From Agaribacillus sp965228415 (GTDB lineage: Bacteria; Bacteroidota; Bacteroidia; Cytophagales; Cyclobacteriaceae), in contig OZ245814.1 in NCBI GenBank assembly GCA_965228415.1, positions 7,564,001-7,628,000 on the forward strand: a DNA stretch of 64,000 nucleotides, in the 5' to 3' direction. This document shows positions 27,235 to 35,297 of the stretch, piece by piece (position 1 is the first letter of the stretch; every line of letters begins with the position of its first letter). Below the pieces are notes generated by a model. It was not told the origin of the DNA and made no database searches. It saw only the letters and a list, made by a program, of their open reading frames with translations. Made by a program: the position numbers and the translations under genes.

Positions 27235-28203
27235 TTAAAAGCAAGGTTTTGGAGTATAATTTTCATAATACTTCGTACCTGAAGTTACTACAGCAAAAGC
27301 TTGTTTTAATAGTTTATTAGCCAAGGCTATTTTTATAACTCTTTCCGGTTTGCCCTTCCGTTTAAGTCTTTCATACATCTGAATACATGCCTTATTAGAT
27401 CGTTTAGCTGCCCAACTGCATAAATATAAAAGCTTTCTGATTTGACTTTTGCCCATTTTACAAATATGTCCTCTCCCATAGATGCTGGTTCCTGATTGAT
27501 AAACCCGTGGACTAAAGCCTACATAGGCAATTAGTGATTTATAACTTTTAAACCTAGTGAAGTTATCTGTAATCACAGTGAGCATAATGGCTGTTTTTCG
27601 CCCTATGCCTGGAATACTGGTTAACAGCTCTAAGGTATTGGAATATTTTTCTTCAGCATACCGATCAAGTTGATCTTTCAGTCTTTCTTGCTGCCGGTCC
27701 AGGCTCCGGATCAATGACCTCAGACTATACTTTACCTGTAATTCTATTATACCGGTGTTCTCAAAGGCTTCTAACTGATTTTTCAGCATATTCCTTTGCT
27801 TATTGATGCCTTCCAGCGTGCTTAGGATCTGCTGCATTTGAAGGATCAATTTATCAGTGATCTTCCATAGAACAGGGCTTTCTGCAATACCGTATTCAGC
27901 AATGATACGAGCATCTTTTTTATCGGTTTTGGCCCTAACCAATCGCATTTGAGAAAACCGTTTTATCACTAGAGGATTAACAACGCTAACTTTTATAGCA
28001 TGTTCATTTAAAAACATTGCCAAGGGCAGATAGTAAGGCCCTGAAGCTTCCATAACACAAGTTGTTGTGGGATTAAGGGTCGCTAAAAAAGCTTCAAAAC
28101 CTTCTTTCTGATTAGAAAACTTAAGATGTATCCATTTTTCATCCTCATAAAAAGCAACATCGAAAGTTGCTTTGGACACGTCAATACCTGTAACTTTATT
28201 CAT
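27235..28203 (-). CDS. IS110 transposase (DEDD recombinase), copy 3
   Basis: 322 aa, intact, with one residue different from copies 1 and 2 (Val for Phe in MRLVRAKTDKKD, next to the catalytic Asp pair). All DEDD residues and the Transposase_20 serine block are kept. Confidence 0.95.
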   Translation of the reverse strand: MNKVTGIDVSKATFDVAFYEDEKWIHLKFSNQKEGFEAFLATLNPTTTCVMEASGPYYLPLAMFLNEHAIKVSVVNPLVIKRFSQMRLVRAKTDKKDARIIAEYGIAESPVLWKITDKLILQMQQILSTLEGINKQRNMLKNQLEAFENTGIIELQVKYSLRSLIRSLDRQQERLKDQLDRYAEEKYSNTLELLTSIPGIGRKTAIMLTVITDNFTRFKSYKSLIAYVGFSPRVYQSGTSIYGRGHICKMGKSQIRKLLYLCSWAAKRSNKACIQMYERLKRKGKPERVIKIALANKLLKQAFAVVTSGTKYYENYTPKPCF

Positions 28204-28427
28204 AGGTTAAATACTTTGAAAAGGAAGCTACTTTGTGACTTATCAATCCTAAATACAGGCTTGATGCCTAATGAACTGTCCAAGTTTCAAGTAGTGGAGA
28301 AAGAGACTAACATCGCGAACAGTCTTTCTGACAAATGACGAGCAACAGTCTTAACCTTTCTCCTTCCTTTTCGAGGTTAAACATTTAACAAGTTAACCTT
28401 TAACTAATTCATTCTTTGCAAACATAG
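28204..28427 (-). ncRNA. Predicted IS110 bridge RNA, copy 3
   Basis: Same sequence as copies 1 and 2, reversed. Guides: left target 28335-28340, right target 28311-28321, left donor 28271-28279, right donor 28246-28251. Confidence 0.72.
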
Positions 28428-28449
28428 GATGACGTGGTGTGGAGAGGGG

Positions 28450-28680
28450 CTGGGTGGTGTAAACTTTCTTTGTGTGATTATTTACCACACCTCAATTCCC
28501 TTCCTCCGTCATTGCGATGAGCGAGTGTACGAGTGAAGAAGCAATCCCTTGGCTTTTACTGCCGCTCTCTGCCAGGACGCATGGAGGGGCATAGTGAGCT
28601 AGCAAGGTTCAGCAGTCTTATGCCAGGGAATCACTTCACAACCTACCTTCAAAGCCAATGCGTTGTTCGTGATGACGTAG
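28450..28680 (+). repeat. REP-like repeat R6 (unoccupied)
   Basis: Starts with the conserved GATTATTTACCACACC segment, GTCATTGCGATGAGCGAG at about 28508, and ends GTTGTTCGTGATGACGTAG. The edge carries CATCACGAACA on the complementary strand, one mismatch from the IS110 right-target guide. No IS is inserted here, although copy 3 lies 20 bp away. Confidence 0.7.
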
Positions 28681-28756
28681 TTGGTGGGTTAGGCCACGTT
28701 GTTCATCGCTAAGGGATAGTTCTATGACCAACCCACCCCTAACACCTCCCGGGAGG

Positions 28757-28889
28757 GGATTTGATTTGGAGATGGAAATGTCGTTTTTTTTACATTAGTT
28801 CAATTCGGTAAAACTCCTTCCCCGGGGAAGGTGCCCTTGCGGGAATATGTAGCTTAGCCGGAACAGTTTGGGTGGAAGGGGTGGGTTGA
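28757..28889 (+). repeat. 133-bp dispersed repeat, copy 1
   Basis: Begins GGATTTGATTTGGAGATGG and ends AGTTTGGGTGGAAGG...GGGTTGA. The second copy is at 34881-35014 in the same orientation with about 15 differences. It contains a CCTTCCCCGGGGAAGG palindrome. Confidence 0.65.
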
Positions 28890-29094
28890 GTGGTGAAGGC
28901 AGTAGGGCAAATTATTTTGCCGAAAACTCGGGCAAATAGCGGTGATTGGCGTCTTAATACATATAGGAGAGGTTAAAAATCACCCTGGCATATTTTACAT
29001 CCTTATCGTAGCTTTCATGGATGGTTTATCGTGCCTGCAATAAGAGATTTTGTTTTGGATGGAAAAGCATTGTTCAAAATTTTAAACCGGTAAT

Positions 29095-29655
29095 ATGTGG
29101 AAGAAATACAATACATGTACGGAAGTAGAACTGCTGCAAAAAATGGCCGAAGACGACAAGACCGCTTTTGCAGAAATTTACAGAAGATACCAAAAGCCAT
29201 TGCGATTCTTTGCTTATACTTTTTTTCGGGATATCGCTGAGGTAGACGACATACTCCAGGAGGTATTTACAAAATTGTGGCGTATTCGGCACCGGCATGA
29301 GATCATGCCAAAAAAATCATTAAAAGGATACCTCTATCAAATGGTACGCAATAAGATCACTGATCACTTCCGATCACTTTCCAGGGAGCATATGTTCAAG
29401 GCGAATTTCCTTCAATCAGCAAATATTAAATCTGACACAACAGAAGATATGCTGGACCTAGCAGAATTGATGAGGCGGTTTGATGAGGTTTTTGAAGGGT
29501 TGTCAAAGGAAAACCAGGATTTCTACAGGTCTTATGAAAATGCAAAACATCCCGCTGAGGTCGCCCAGGAACTGGGAGTATCGGAAAAGAGGGTCAGGAA
29601 TCGTTATTATGCGCTCAAGGCCTTCATAAAAGAACAATTGGGGATAAAAGACTGA
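29095..29655 (+). CDS. ECF RNA polymerase sigma factor
   Basis: 186 aa. Region 2 (EDDKTAFAEIYRRYQKPLRFFAY, then EVDDILQEVFTKLWRIRH) and region 4 (LSKENQDFYRSYENAKHPAEVAQELGVS, then RVRNRYYALKAFI) are present. It has no hydrophobic C-terminal tail. A FecR gene follows 210 bp downstream. The expected third member, a SusC transducer, is missing; beyond the leader motif at 31323 lies a NACHT gene. Confidence 0.88.
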   Translation: MWKKYNTCTEVELLQKMAEDDKTAFAEIYRRYQKPLRFFAYTFFRDIAEVDDILQEVFTKLWRIRHRHEIMPKKSLKGYLYQMVRNKITDHFRSLSREHMFKANFLQSANIKSDTTEDMLDLAELMRRFDEVFEGLSKENQDFYRSYENAKHPAEVAQELGVSEKRVRNRYYALKAFIKEQLGIKD

Positions 29656-29865
29656 TTTTGCTATGGTTATTGCTAGTGATATTTCATCTTTAACCGTGTT
29701 GTTTTATTTATCTTGCTATCGCAGGGATCTACCTTGCGACACTTATTTAACTATTCTGGATATGTTATTAAAAAAATCACTTTTAGCCTGGGCAAATTGC
29801 TTTGACAGGCGTCATAAGTACAAAGGGGGAACTAAATTATTGATTAAACAAACTTTTAACCAGCT

Positions 29866-30909
29866 ATGGAAAGTATAGATATAGATTCCTTACTAAAAAA
29901 ATTCAAAGACGGCCAATATGAGGAAGAAGATTTGCGTACCCTTAAGAACTGTCTGAACCGGCCAGATATGGCACCCAAAATCGAACAGGGGGTAGATAAT
30001 TTCGGTCTGGCCGTGCAGTTTGTGGCCGATGAAAACAATTGGGAACAGGAGCCTCCGGATCAGGCAGCCAAAGATTTGTATAAAAGAATTGAGGCGAATA
30101 TTGATACTGAAAAACCGACCATCACGCTGAATAAACGATCCTTTTATGCCTGGAACGTGGCTGCAGGACTCATTCTGGTAATAGCTGGTATCTTCGCCTA
30201 CATATGGTACAAAACCACGCACAGAATCCCCGGCACTACAAAGTTAACCGGCATTGAAACCAAAAGAGGGCAAAAGGCATGGTTTGAATTGCCCGACAAC
30301 TCCAAGGTCATCCTTAATGCCGGTAGCCGGCTTATCTATCCTAAGGAGTTTGGCACCACCCGCGAGGTAACTTTGGAGGGAGAGGCCTATTTTGAAATTG
30401 CCAAAGACTCCCAGAAGCTCTTTATCGTCCGCACCGGAGACCTGGAGACTACGGTGCTGGGTACTTCCTTTAACATCAACGCCTACCCTGAGGAACAAGT
30501 CATCAAAGTGGCGGTTATCAAAGGCAAGGTACAAGTGGCCGTTGATGATGGTAGCGAAAAATTCAATAAAAAGAGGCAACTGGTTGGTCGCTCATTAGCG
30601 ACTTACCATAAGCCGGAACAACTCATTGAGGTCGAGACTCAGGATAACTCAGACCTTGTCGCATGGAAGGAAGGTGTTATCCATTTTGATAACACCCCTT
30701 TCAGCGAAGTCGCCAAAACACTGGAACGATGGTATGGCGTGAAATTTTTCATTGGAAACGAAAAAATTGGCCGTTGCAATATATATGGAGAATTCGAAAA
30801 TAGAAGTCTGAAGTCAGTGATGAACGCGTTGCAGGAGGCGATTGATATGAGCTATGAGTTTGATGGGGATGTGGTGAGGGTCAGAGGAAAGGGGTGTGAG
30901 GTTATGTGA
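29866..30909 (+). CDS. FecR-family anti-sigma factor / signal transducer
   Basis: 347 aa. Cytoplasmic domain at about 1-80 (ending near KDLYKRIEANIDTEKP), transmembrane helix about 88-107 (AWNVAAGLILVIAGIFAYIW), FecR domain about 130-230 (LPDNSKVILNAGSRLIYP, TTVLGTSFNINAY) and DUF4974 about 265-345 (FDNTPFSEVAKTLERWYGVKF). The N-terminal domain (LLKKFKDGQYEEEDLRTLKNCL) is divergent from the other FecRs here, matching its divergent sigma. The conserved DUF4974 Cys pair is present (KIGRCNIYGEF and GKGC). Confidence 0.92.
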   Translation: MESIDIDSLLKKFKDGQYEEEDLRTLKNCLNRPDMAPKIEQGVDNFGLAVQFVADENNWEQEPPDQAAKDLYKRIEANIDTEKPTITLNKRSFYAWNVAAGLILVIAGIFAYIWYKTTHRIPGTTKLTGIETKRGQKAWFELPDNSKVILNAGSRLIYPKEFGTTREVTLEGEAYFEIAKDSQKLFIVRTGDLETTVLGTSFNINAYPEEQVIKVAVIKGKVQVAVDDGSEKFNKKRQLVGRSLATYHKPEQLIEVETQDNSDLVAWKEGVIHFDNTPFSEVAKTLERWYGVKFFIGNEKIGRCNIYGEFENRSLKSVMNALQEAIDMSYEFDGDVVRVRGKGCEVM

Positions 30910-31322
30910 TTGGAATGGGGTTGTTTTCCCTGTTGCTGTTGCTCACGCTGTTGCTGTATTCTTGCTGTTATGGTTATGGTTTTTGGATATTATTGATGAA
31001 TAAGAGATTTGAGGTGTCAATTTATTCAATATTGGATAAAGTGCACCTTCATTAAGTCAAATTAGATTTATTTTAGAGCATTTGATTAAATTTGACATAT
31101 TTTATGTTTAGACCGTTATTTATTAAAATATATCCGGTTATTAATGAGTTAAATTGATTAAATTAATAGTTCATTATACGAAGAACAAATAGGAAAACTA
31201 CACCGGTCTTCAATGAATGTGGCGAGGATTATAATTTGGGTGAATTAAGTTTATGACTTAATGTTTGACTAAAGATAATCTTGAATACAAAAAGATCTGA
31301 CTAACAATATTGTAATAAGTTT
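30910..31322. promoter_or_regulatory. AT-rich region with possible promoter
   Basis: The first 50 bp carry the CTGTTGCTGTTGCTCA repeat also found at 7461 and 42569. The rest is AT-rich without genes. TTTG at 31081-31084 and TATGTTTA at 31103-31110, 18 bp apart, resemble the Bacteroidota -33/-7 promoter pair; weak evidence. Confidence 0.3.
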
Positions 31323-31383
31323 GGCTTAGCCGGTTCCAAGTGTTGTAGCAAATGGCTGGCTGGTCAAATGATCTAATTATATC
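31323..31383 (+). promoter_or_regulatory. Conserved transducer leader motif, copy B (no SusC follows)
   Basis: GGCTTAGCC, CCAAGTGTTGTAGCAAATGG and GATCTAATTATATC, the same block that precedes both susC genes (16252, 51486). Here it ends 10 nt before ATG 31394, which opens only a 72-codon frame; the next real gene is the NACHT-FGE protein. The placement argues that the NACHT gene or the small frame has taken over a transducer slot. Confidence 0.6.
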
Positions 31384-31393
31384 GAGGGTTCTT

Positions 31394-31612
31394 ATGGATG
31401 GATGTTTAGGCTGGTTTGCTATCTCAAGCCCAGTATTATGCTTTTACGAATTTTCTGATCCATCGGGTCAACTGGATCCGCCAGCCATTATGCAGAAAAA
31501 TATAGCAAACAAATCTCCCCGGAAAAGAAATGACATCATATATCTTGAAGATCTGATAATGGATCAAAAAAAACCTCCCTGGATTTTTCCGGGTTATAGA
31601 GAGCGCTCTTGA
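31394..31612 (+). CDS. Possible 72-aa small protein in the SusC slot
   Basis: ATG 31394 stands where the SusC start codon stands after the other two leader motifs, with GAGGG a few bases upstream. It begins MDGCLGWFAISSPVLCFYEF and ends in a basic, proline-containing tail. No similarity to SusC or any family was recognised. It ends 10 bp before the NACHT gene, so it could be a leader peptide or simply untranslated sequence. Confidence 0.3.
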   Translation: MDGCLGWFAISSPVLCFYEFSDPSGQLDPPAIMQKNIANKSPRKRNDIIYLEDLIMDQKKPPWIFPGYRERS

Positions 31613-31622
31613 AATTTGAAGT

Positions 31623-34600
31623 ATGGCTGAAATTAATTTCCCGTCACTTCACTATAGTACAGAATATCGGATTTACAACATAATTAATTTTACCCAAATG
31701 CATATTAATTATCAGGTATTAAAACACTTTTTCAAAATTAAAAAGGACAACAACTCATTAAACACGACTGCCAATTGGAAGCAAAAACTGTTGGTTATTT
31801 GTCTATTAATAATATTCCTGGTATTACTGGCCATATATACTGACTGGTGGTTACGTCCGCTTCTGGAGTTTATCAGTCTGAATACGGATTTAATACAAGG
31901 AATAACCGATTTTATTCAAATACTAATTTGGATAATTGCCGGCATCATTCCACTGGTTAAATTGTTTAGACCGCTTAAAGATAGAAATATTAATTCTCTT
32001 AGACTGGCAATAAGTAGTGTGGAGGATAAGTTAAGAACCTATTTTAACTGTGTCGAAGAAGAATGTAAAACTTTACCTTTGGGAATAATTTCCGCTGAAT
32101 TTACTGAACAGAATAAAGATTACAGTGTATCTCTGGTTGAAATCTATATTGATCTGGAAGTTTATCAAATTGGTGAGGGCGGATCGATCAACAAAGAAAA
32201 AGATTGGTTTCAACTTTATAATCAGGCCCAAAAAGAAAAGAGGGTGCCGGCAATGGATATTTTTTCAAATCAAAAAAACAATTTAGCGGTTTTGTTAGGG
32301 GAGACAGGTTCCGGAAAAACAACGTTTATCAATTATATTACCTATTTATTAATTGATAAATCACGTTACCTACCCAGCTCATTGAAAGGTCTGATCCCAA
32401 TTAAATTTCAGTTAAGGGATGTTGCATCAACTATTCCGTCCAGTACCAGGAAGGGATCAGCGAAAATTCTGTTGGACGCGTTAACGCAAAATATAAGCCA
32501 ATACTTTGATGTTGGGGTATCTGCCGATATAGCAAAGATAATTCATGAAAAAGCTATACTTTTTGGATCGCTCATTCTGTTTGATGGGCTCGATGAAGTT
32601 ACAGAATCGAAGCAAAGAATAATTTTAGACTCTATAAAATATTTTATTGAAGCTACTTATAATGAAAGGATGCAGGTCATCATTACTACAAGACCATATG
32701 CGTATGAGAAATCAAAAAATTCATTATTGAATTATTCTACCTGGACGTTAACACCACTGACACCTTCACAAACTGAGGAGTTTATTTTTGACTGGTATAA
32801 AAAAACTACCAAGGTGTATGGATGGTCTTCGAAAAATGCAGAACTTAGAAGTAAAAGTATTATTCATGCTATAAAATCAAATAAATATCTTAAAGTATTG
32901 GGTAGTCGACCTCTTTTGTTAATGTTGATGACCGCTATTCACACCAGAAATGGGAAATTACCGGAGGATAGAGCAGATCTTTATGAAGAGGCAGTTAAAC
33001 TACTTTTAAGCAGATGGCAAAGATCAAGAATTCTTTTTGATAAAGATGGCAAAGAACAACTGGAACCAGGTATTTCAGAAGCACTACAAATTGACGAAAA
33101 AAAAATAAGAACTGCTCTGGAAAGATTGGCATTTAGTGTGCATGACAAGCAAAGCCACAACCCTCAAAATTTGGAACTTCTGCCGGATATTCAAAAAAGT
33201 GAAATATTAGAATCGTTTGAAGGCTTGTTGGGAGATATTGAACCAAAAATTATTCTTAGATATCTGGATAACCGGGCCGGTTTATTGGTTGAAAGACAAC
33301 CTGACACCATTTATGCATTTCCACACCGGTCTTTCCAGGAATATTTAGCCGCGTGTTATCTAACGGAAGATCCCAACTTTCACGATAAAATTATTAATAG
33401 AGTTACCAAAAACCTATCTTTTTGGAGAGAAGTATACCTTCTTTGTATAAGGAAAATACGGAGAGGAAGTTTACCAAATGCTGTTAATGTGATCCAATAT
33501 TTGGTTCCGAATGATTTCGAAAGTATCAACAAAGTAAATAATTCTCATTGGAAAAAAGCAATTCTTGCAGCTGAGGCTATTGTGGATTTGCACTTGACAG
33601 ATAAAATATATGAGGACAATGAATATTACATTTCTATTATTAAAAGAGTAAAAAAATGGTTGAAAATGCTTATAGTTTCTGAGGATTTGTCTGCCAATGA
33701 AAGGTTGGTTGCGGGAGATCTGCTTGGCTTTTTGGGGGATAATAGGAAGGGGGCCTCGTTTCTTCAGTTAAATAATAACCCAATTCCGGATATAGATTGG
33801 ATACATATACCAAAGGGAGGATTTAAAATGGGGGCTAGCTCAAAGGACAAAAAAGCTAGTAATTTTGAAAGGCCATCTCATGATTTTTATTTACCTGATT
33901 ACTATATCGGACGTTATCCAATCACCTATGCCCAGTACGCACTATTTATTGACGATAAAGGCTATGAAAGAGAGGAATTATGGTGCAAGAAAGGCTGGGA
34001 TTGGGTAAATGGCGGAGAAGTAGACCTGAAAATTTTTAATAACTCCTTTATGGAAAGCAAATACGAAGCATGGTTAGAAAGACGTCCTAAAATAAAAAAA
34101 AATCCTCTTTTTTGGGATGATCCCTTTTGGGCTAAACCATCAAGACCGGTAATTGGCATTAATTGGTATGAAGCAGCTGCCTTTGGAAAATGGATGACTT
34201 TAATATATCAGAGAAATATTGAATATTTTGACTTCCTTACAAATAAAGAATTTACAGTCAGGCTTCCCTCAGACGCAGAATGGGAAAAAGCCGCTAAAGG
34301 AGTGAAGCAAAATAAATGGCCATGGGGAAATAACGTAACTACCAAGTTTGCAAATACAAAGGAACAAAATCTGGGTAGGACAACACCGGTAGGAATATAT
34401 CCGAATGGTTCCAGTAAATATGGCGTAATGGATATGATTGGTAATGTGTGGGAATGGACAAATACAATCTGGGGAGAAGACACTTCGAGTCCAACGTTTA
34501 ATTATCCCTACGATTCTAATGATGGTCGAGAGTATGACTCCGATTTCAGTGATTTTACCATTCGAACAGTTAGAGGATCGTCCTGGATTAGTGATTTGGA

Positions 34601-34697
34601 AAGATACGGCAGGACCACTGCCAGGGAATGGGGCTTCACCTATAACTGTAGTACATTTTCAGGATTTCGTTTAGTAATCGCCATAAAAGACTTGTAA
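31623..34697 (+). CDS. Membrane NACHT NTPase fused to FGE-sulfatase-like domain
   Basis: 1024 aa. Two transmembrane helices near 54-72 and 94-115. The NACHT STAND NTPase follows with Walker A GETGSGKTT (226-234), Walker B LILFDGLDE (D321, D324, E325), TTRPYAY sensor 1 and a winged-helix/arm region (FPHRSFQEYLAACYL). The C-terminal 300 residues are a formylglycine-generating-enzyme-like domain (about 729-1024: IPKGGFKMGA, EWEKAAKG, MIGNVWEWTN, GSSWISD, SGFRLV). Bacterial NACHT proteins are known as antiphage or conflict ATPases with C-terminal sensors or effectors; FGE-like domains often act as binding modules there. It sits downstream of a sigma/FecR pair and a transducer leader motif. ATG 31698 is an alternative start. 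Confidence 0.88.
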   Translation: MAEINFPSLHYSTEYRIYNIINFTQMHINYQVLKHFFKIKKDNNSLNTTANWKQKLLVICLLIIFLVLLAIYTDWWLRPLLEFISLNTDLIQGITDFIQILIWIIAGIIPLVKLFRPLKDRNINSLRLAISSVEDKLRTYFNCVEEECKTLPLGIISAEFTEQNKDYSVSLVEIYIDLEVYQIGEGGSINKEKDWFQLYNQAQKEKRVPAMDIFSNQKNNLAVLLGETGSGKTTFINYITYLLIDKSRYLPSSLKGLIPIKFQLRDVASTIPSSTRKGSAKILLDALTQNISQYFDVGVSADIAKIIHEKAILFGSLILFDGLDEVTESKQRIILDSIKYFIEATYNERMQVIITTRPYAYEKSKNSLLNYSTWTLTPLTPSQTEEFIFDWYKKTTKVYGWSSKNAELRSKSIIHAIKSNKYLKVLGSRPLLLMLMTAIHTRNGKLPEDRADLYEEAVKLLLSRWQRSRILFDKDGKEQLEPGISEALQIDEKKIRTALERLAFSVHDKQSHNPQNLELLPDIQKSEILESFEGLLGDIEPKIILRYLDNRAGLLVERQPDTIYAFPHRSFQEYLAACYLTEDPNFHDKIINRVTKNLSFWREVYLLCIRKIRRGSLPNAVNVIQYLVPNDFESINKVNNSHWKKAILAAEAIVDLHLTDKIYEDNEYYISIIKRVKKWLKMLIVSEDLSANERLVAGDLLGFLGDNRKGASFLQLNNNPIPDIDWIHIPKGGFKMGASSKDKKASNFERPSHDFYLPDYYIGRYPITYAQYALFIDDKGYEREELWCKKGWDWVNGGEVDLKIFNNSFMESKYEAWLERRPKIKKNPLFWDDPFWAKPSRPVIGINWYEAAAFGKWMTLIYQRNIEYFDFLTNKEFTVRLPSDAEWEKAAKGVKQNKWPWGNNVTTKFANTKEQNLGRTTPVGIYPNGSSKYGVMDMIGNVWEWTNTIWGEDTSSPTFNYPYDSNDGREYDSDFSDFTIRTVRGSSWISDLERYGRTTAREWGFTYNCSTFSGFRLVIAIKDL

Positions 34698-34758
34698 TAC
34701 AAACTTGACCAGGAATCAGCCATGTTGATTGAGTATGTGTTGGGCCAGAATAGCCCTC

Positions 34759-34810
34759 ACTAGCTTCAGTTTGCAACTGAAGCTTAAAAATGTGGCAAGT
34801 TTGCAACTTG
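34759..34810 (+). repeat. 52-bp direct repeat, left bracket of nuclease cassette
   Basis: Starts with ACTAGCTTCAGTTTGC and ends GGCAAGTTTGCAACTTG. It is identical over 52 bp to 41843-41894. It contains a 10-bp-arm palindrome, AGCTTCAGTT/AACTGAAGCT around TGC. The two copies enclose 7.0 kb with the three-gene cassette. Further imperfect arms (TTTAAGTTGCAAACTTAAA) lie at about 34850-34870. Confidence 0.7.
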
Positions 34811-34880
34811 GCTTGAGATCACTAAAGTTAAAAACTTTAGCCATTTTGAGTTTAAGTTGCAAACTTAAACCAGTCTTAGC

Positions 34881-35014
34881 GGATTTGATTTGGAGATGGA
34901 AATATTGTTTGTTTTTACATTAGTCCCATTTTGTAAAACTCCTTCCCTGAGGAAGGTGCCCTTGTGGGAATATGCAGCTTAGCTGGAACAGTTTGGGCGG
35001 AAGGAGTGAGTTGA
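34881..35014 (+). repeat. 133-bp dispersed repeat, copy 2
   Basis: Second copy of 28757-28889, same orientation. It lies between the left 52-bp repeat and the cassette genes. The remaining bases up to 35297 hold no recognisable gene and should include the cassette promoter. Confidence 0.65.
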
Positions 35015-35297
35015 TGTCTGGGCCCAACAGGTGTTTCATTTCTCAGATTTAGTGATTTGGATGTTAAAGAAAACTCCCTCCATCAATTAGCACAACATTC
35101 AGGAATTAAATTTCAACCAGCTATTTGCTCAAACACCCCGCCTACAAATCCACACCCACCACTTAGGTACTGCTGCTATAAATTAAATGTTCCCGGGTAT
35201 AACTTGCCTGGGTATTGCTAGTGGTAAACATTTTTTAATGAATTAAACCTAAGTACACGGATTAAATTTTAAATCCACAAGCCATCATTTATAAACC

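Larger units (their letters stand above)
27226..28430 (-). mobile_element. IS110-family insertion sequence, copy 3
   Basis: 1205 bp, the same length as copies 1 and 2, in reverse orientation. Junctions are the same: TTCATCGCGAATA on its right, CGTCATCCTATG on its left. Its left flank beyond CACCACGTC is unrelated to the flanks of copies 1 and 2, which fixes that boundary. Confidence 0.85.

Noticed and set aside
34250..34697. Possible diversity-generating retroelement target in the FGE-like domain of the NACHT protein
   Set aside because: FGE/C-type-lectin folds are classic DGR targets and the C-terminus has the GSSW...GFRLV layout, but no reverse transcriptase or template repeat exists in the window and no A-specific variation can be seen.
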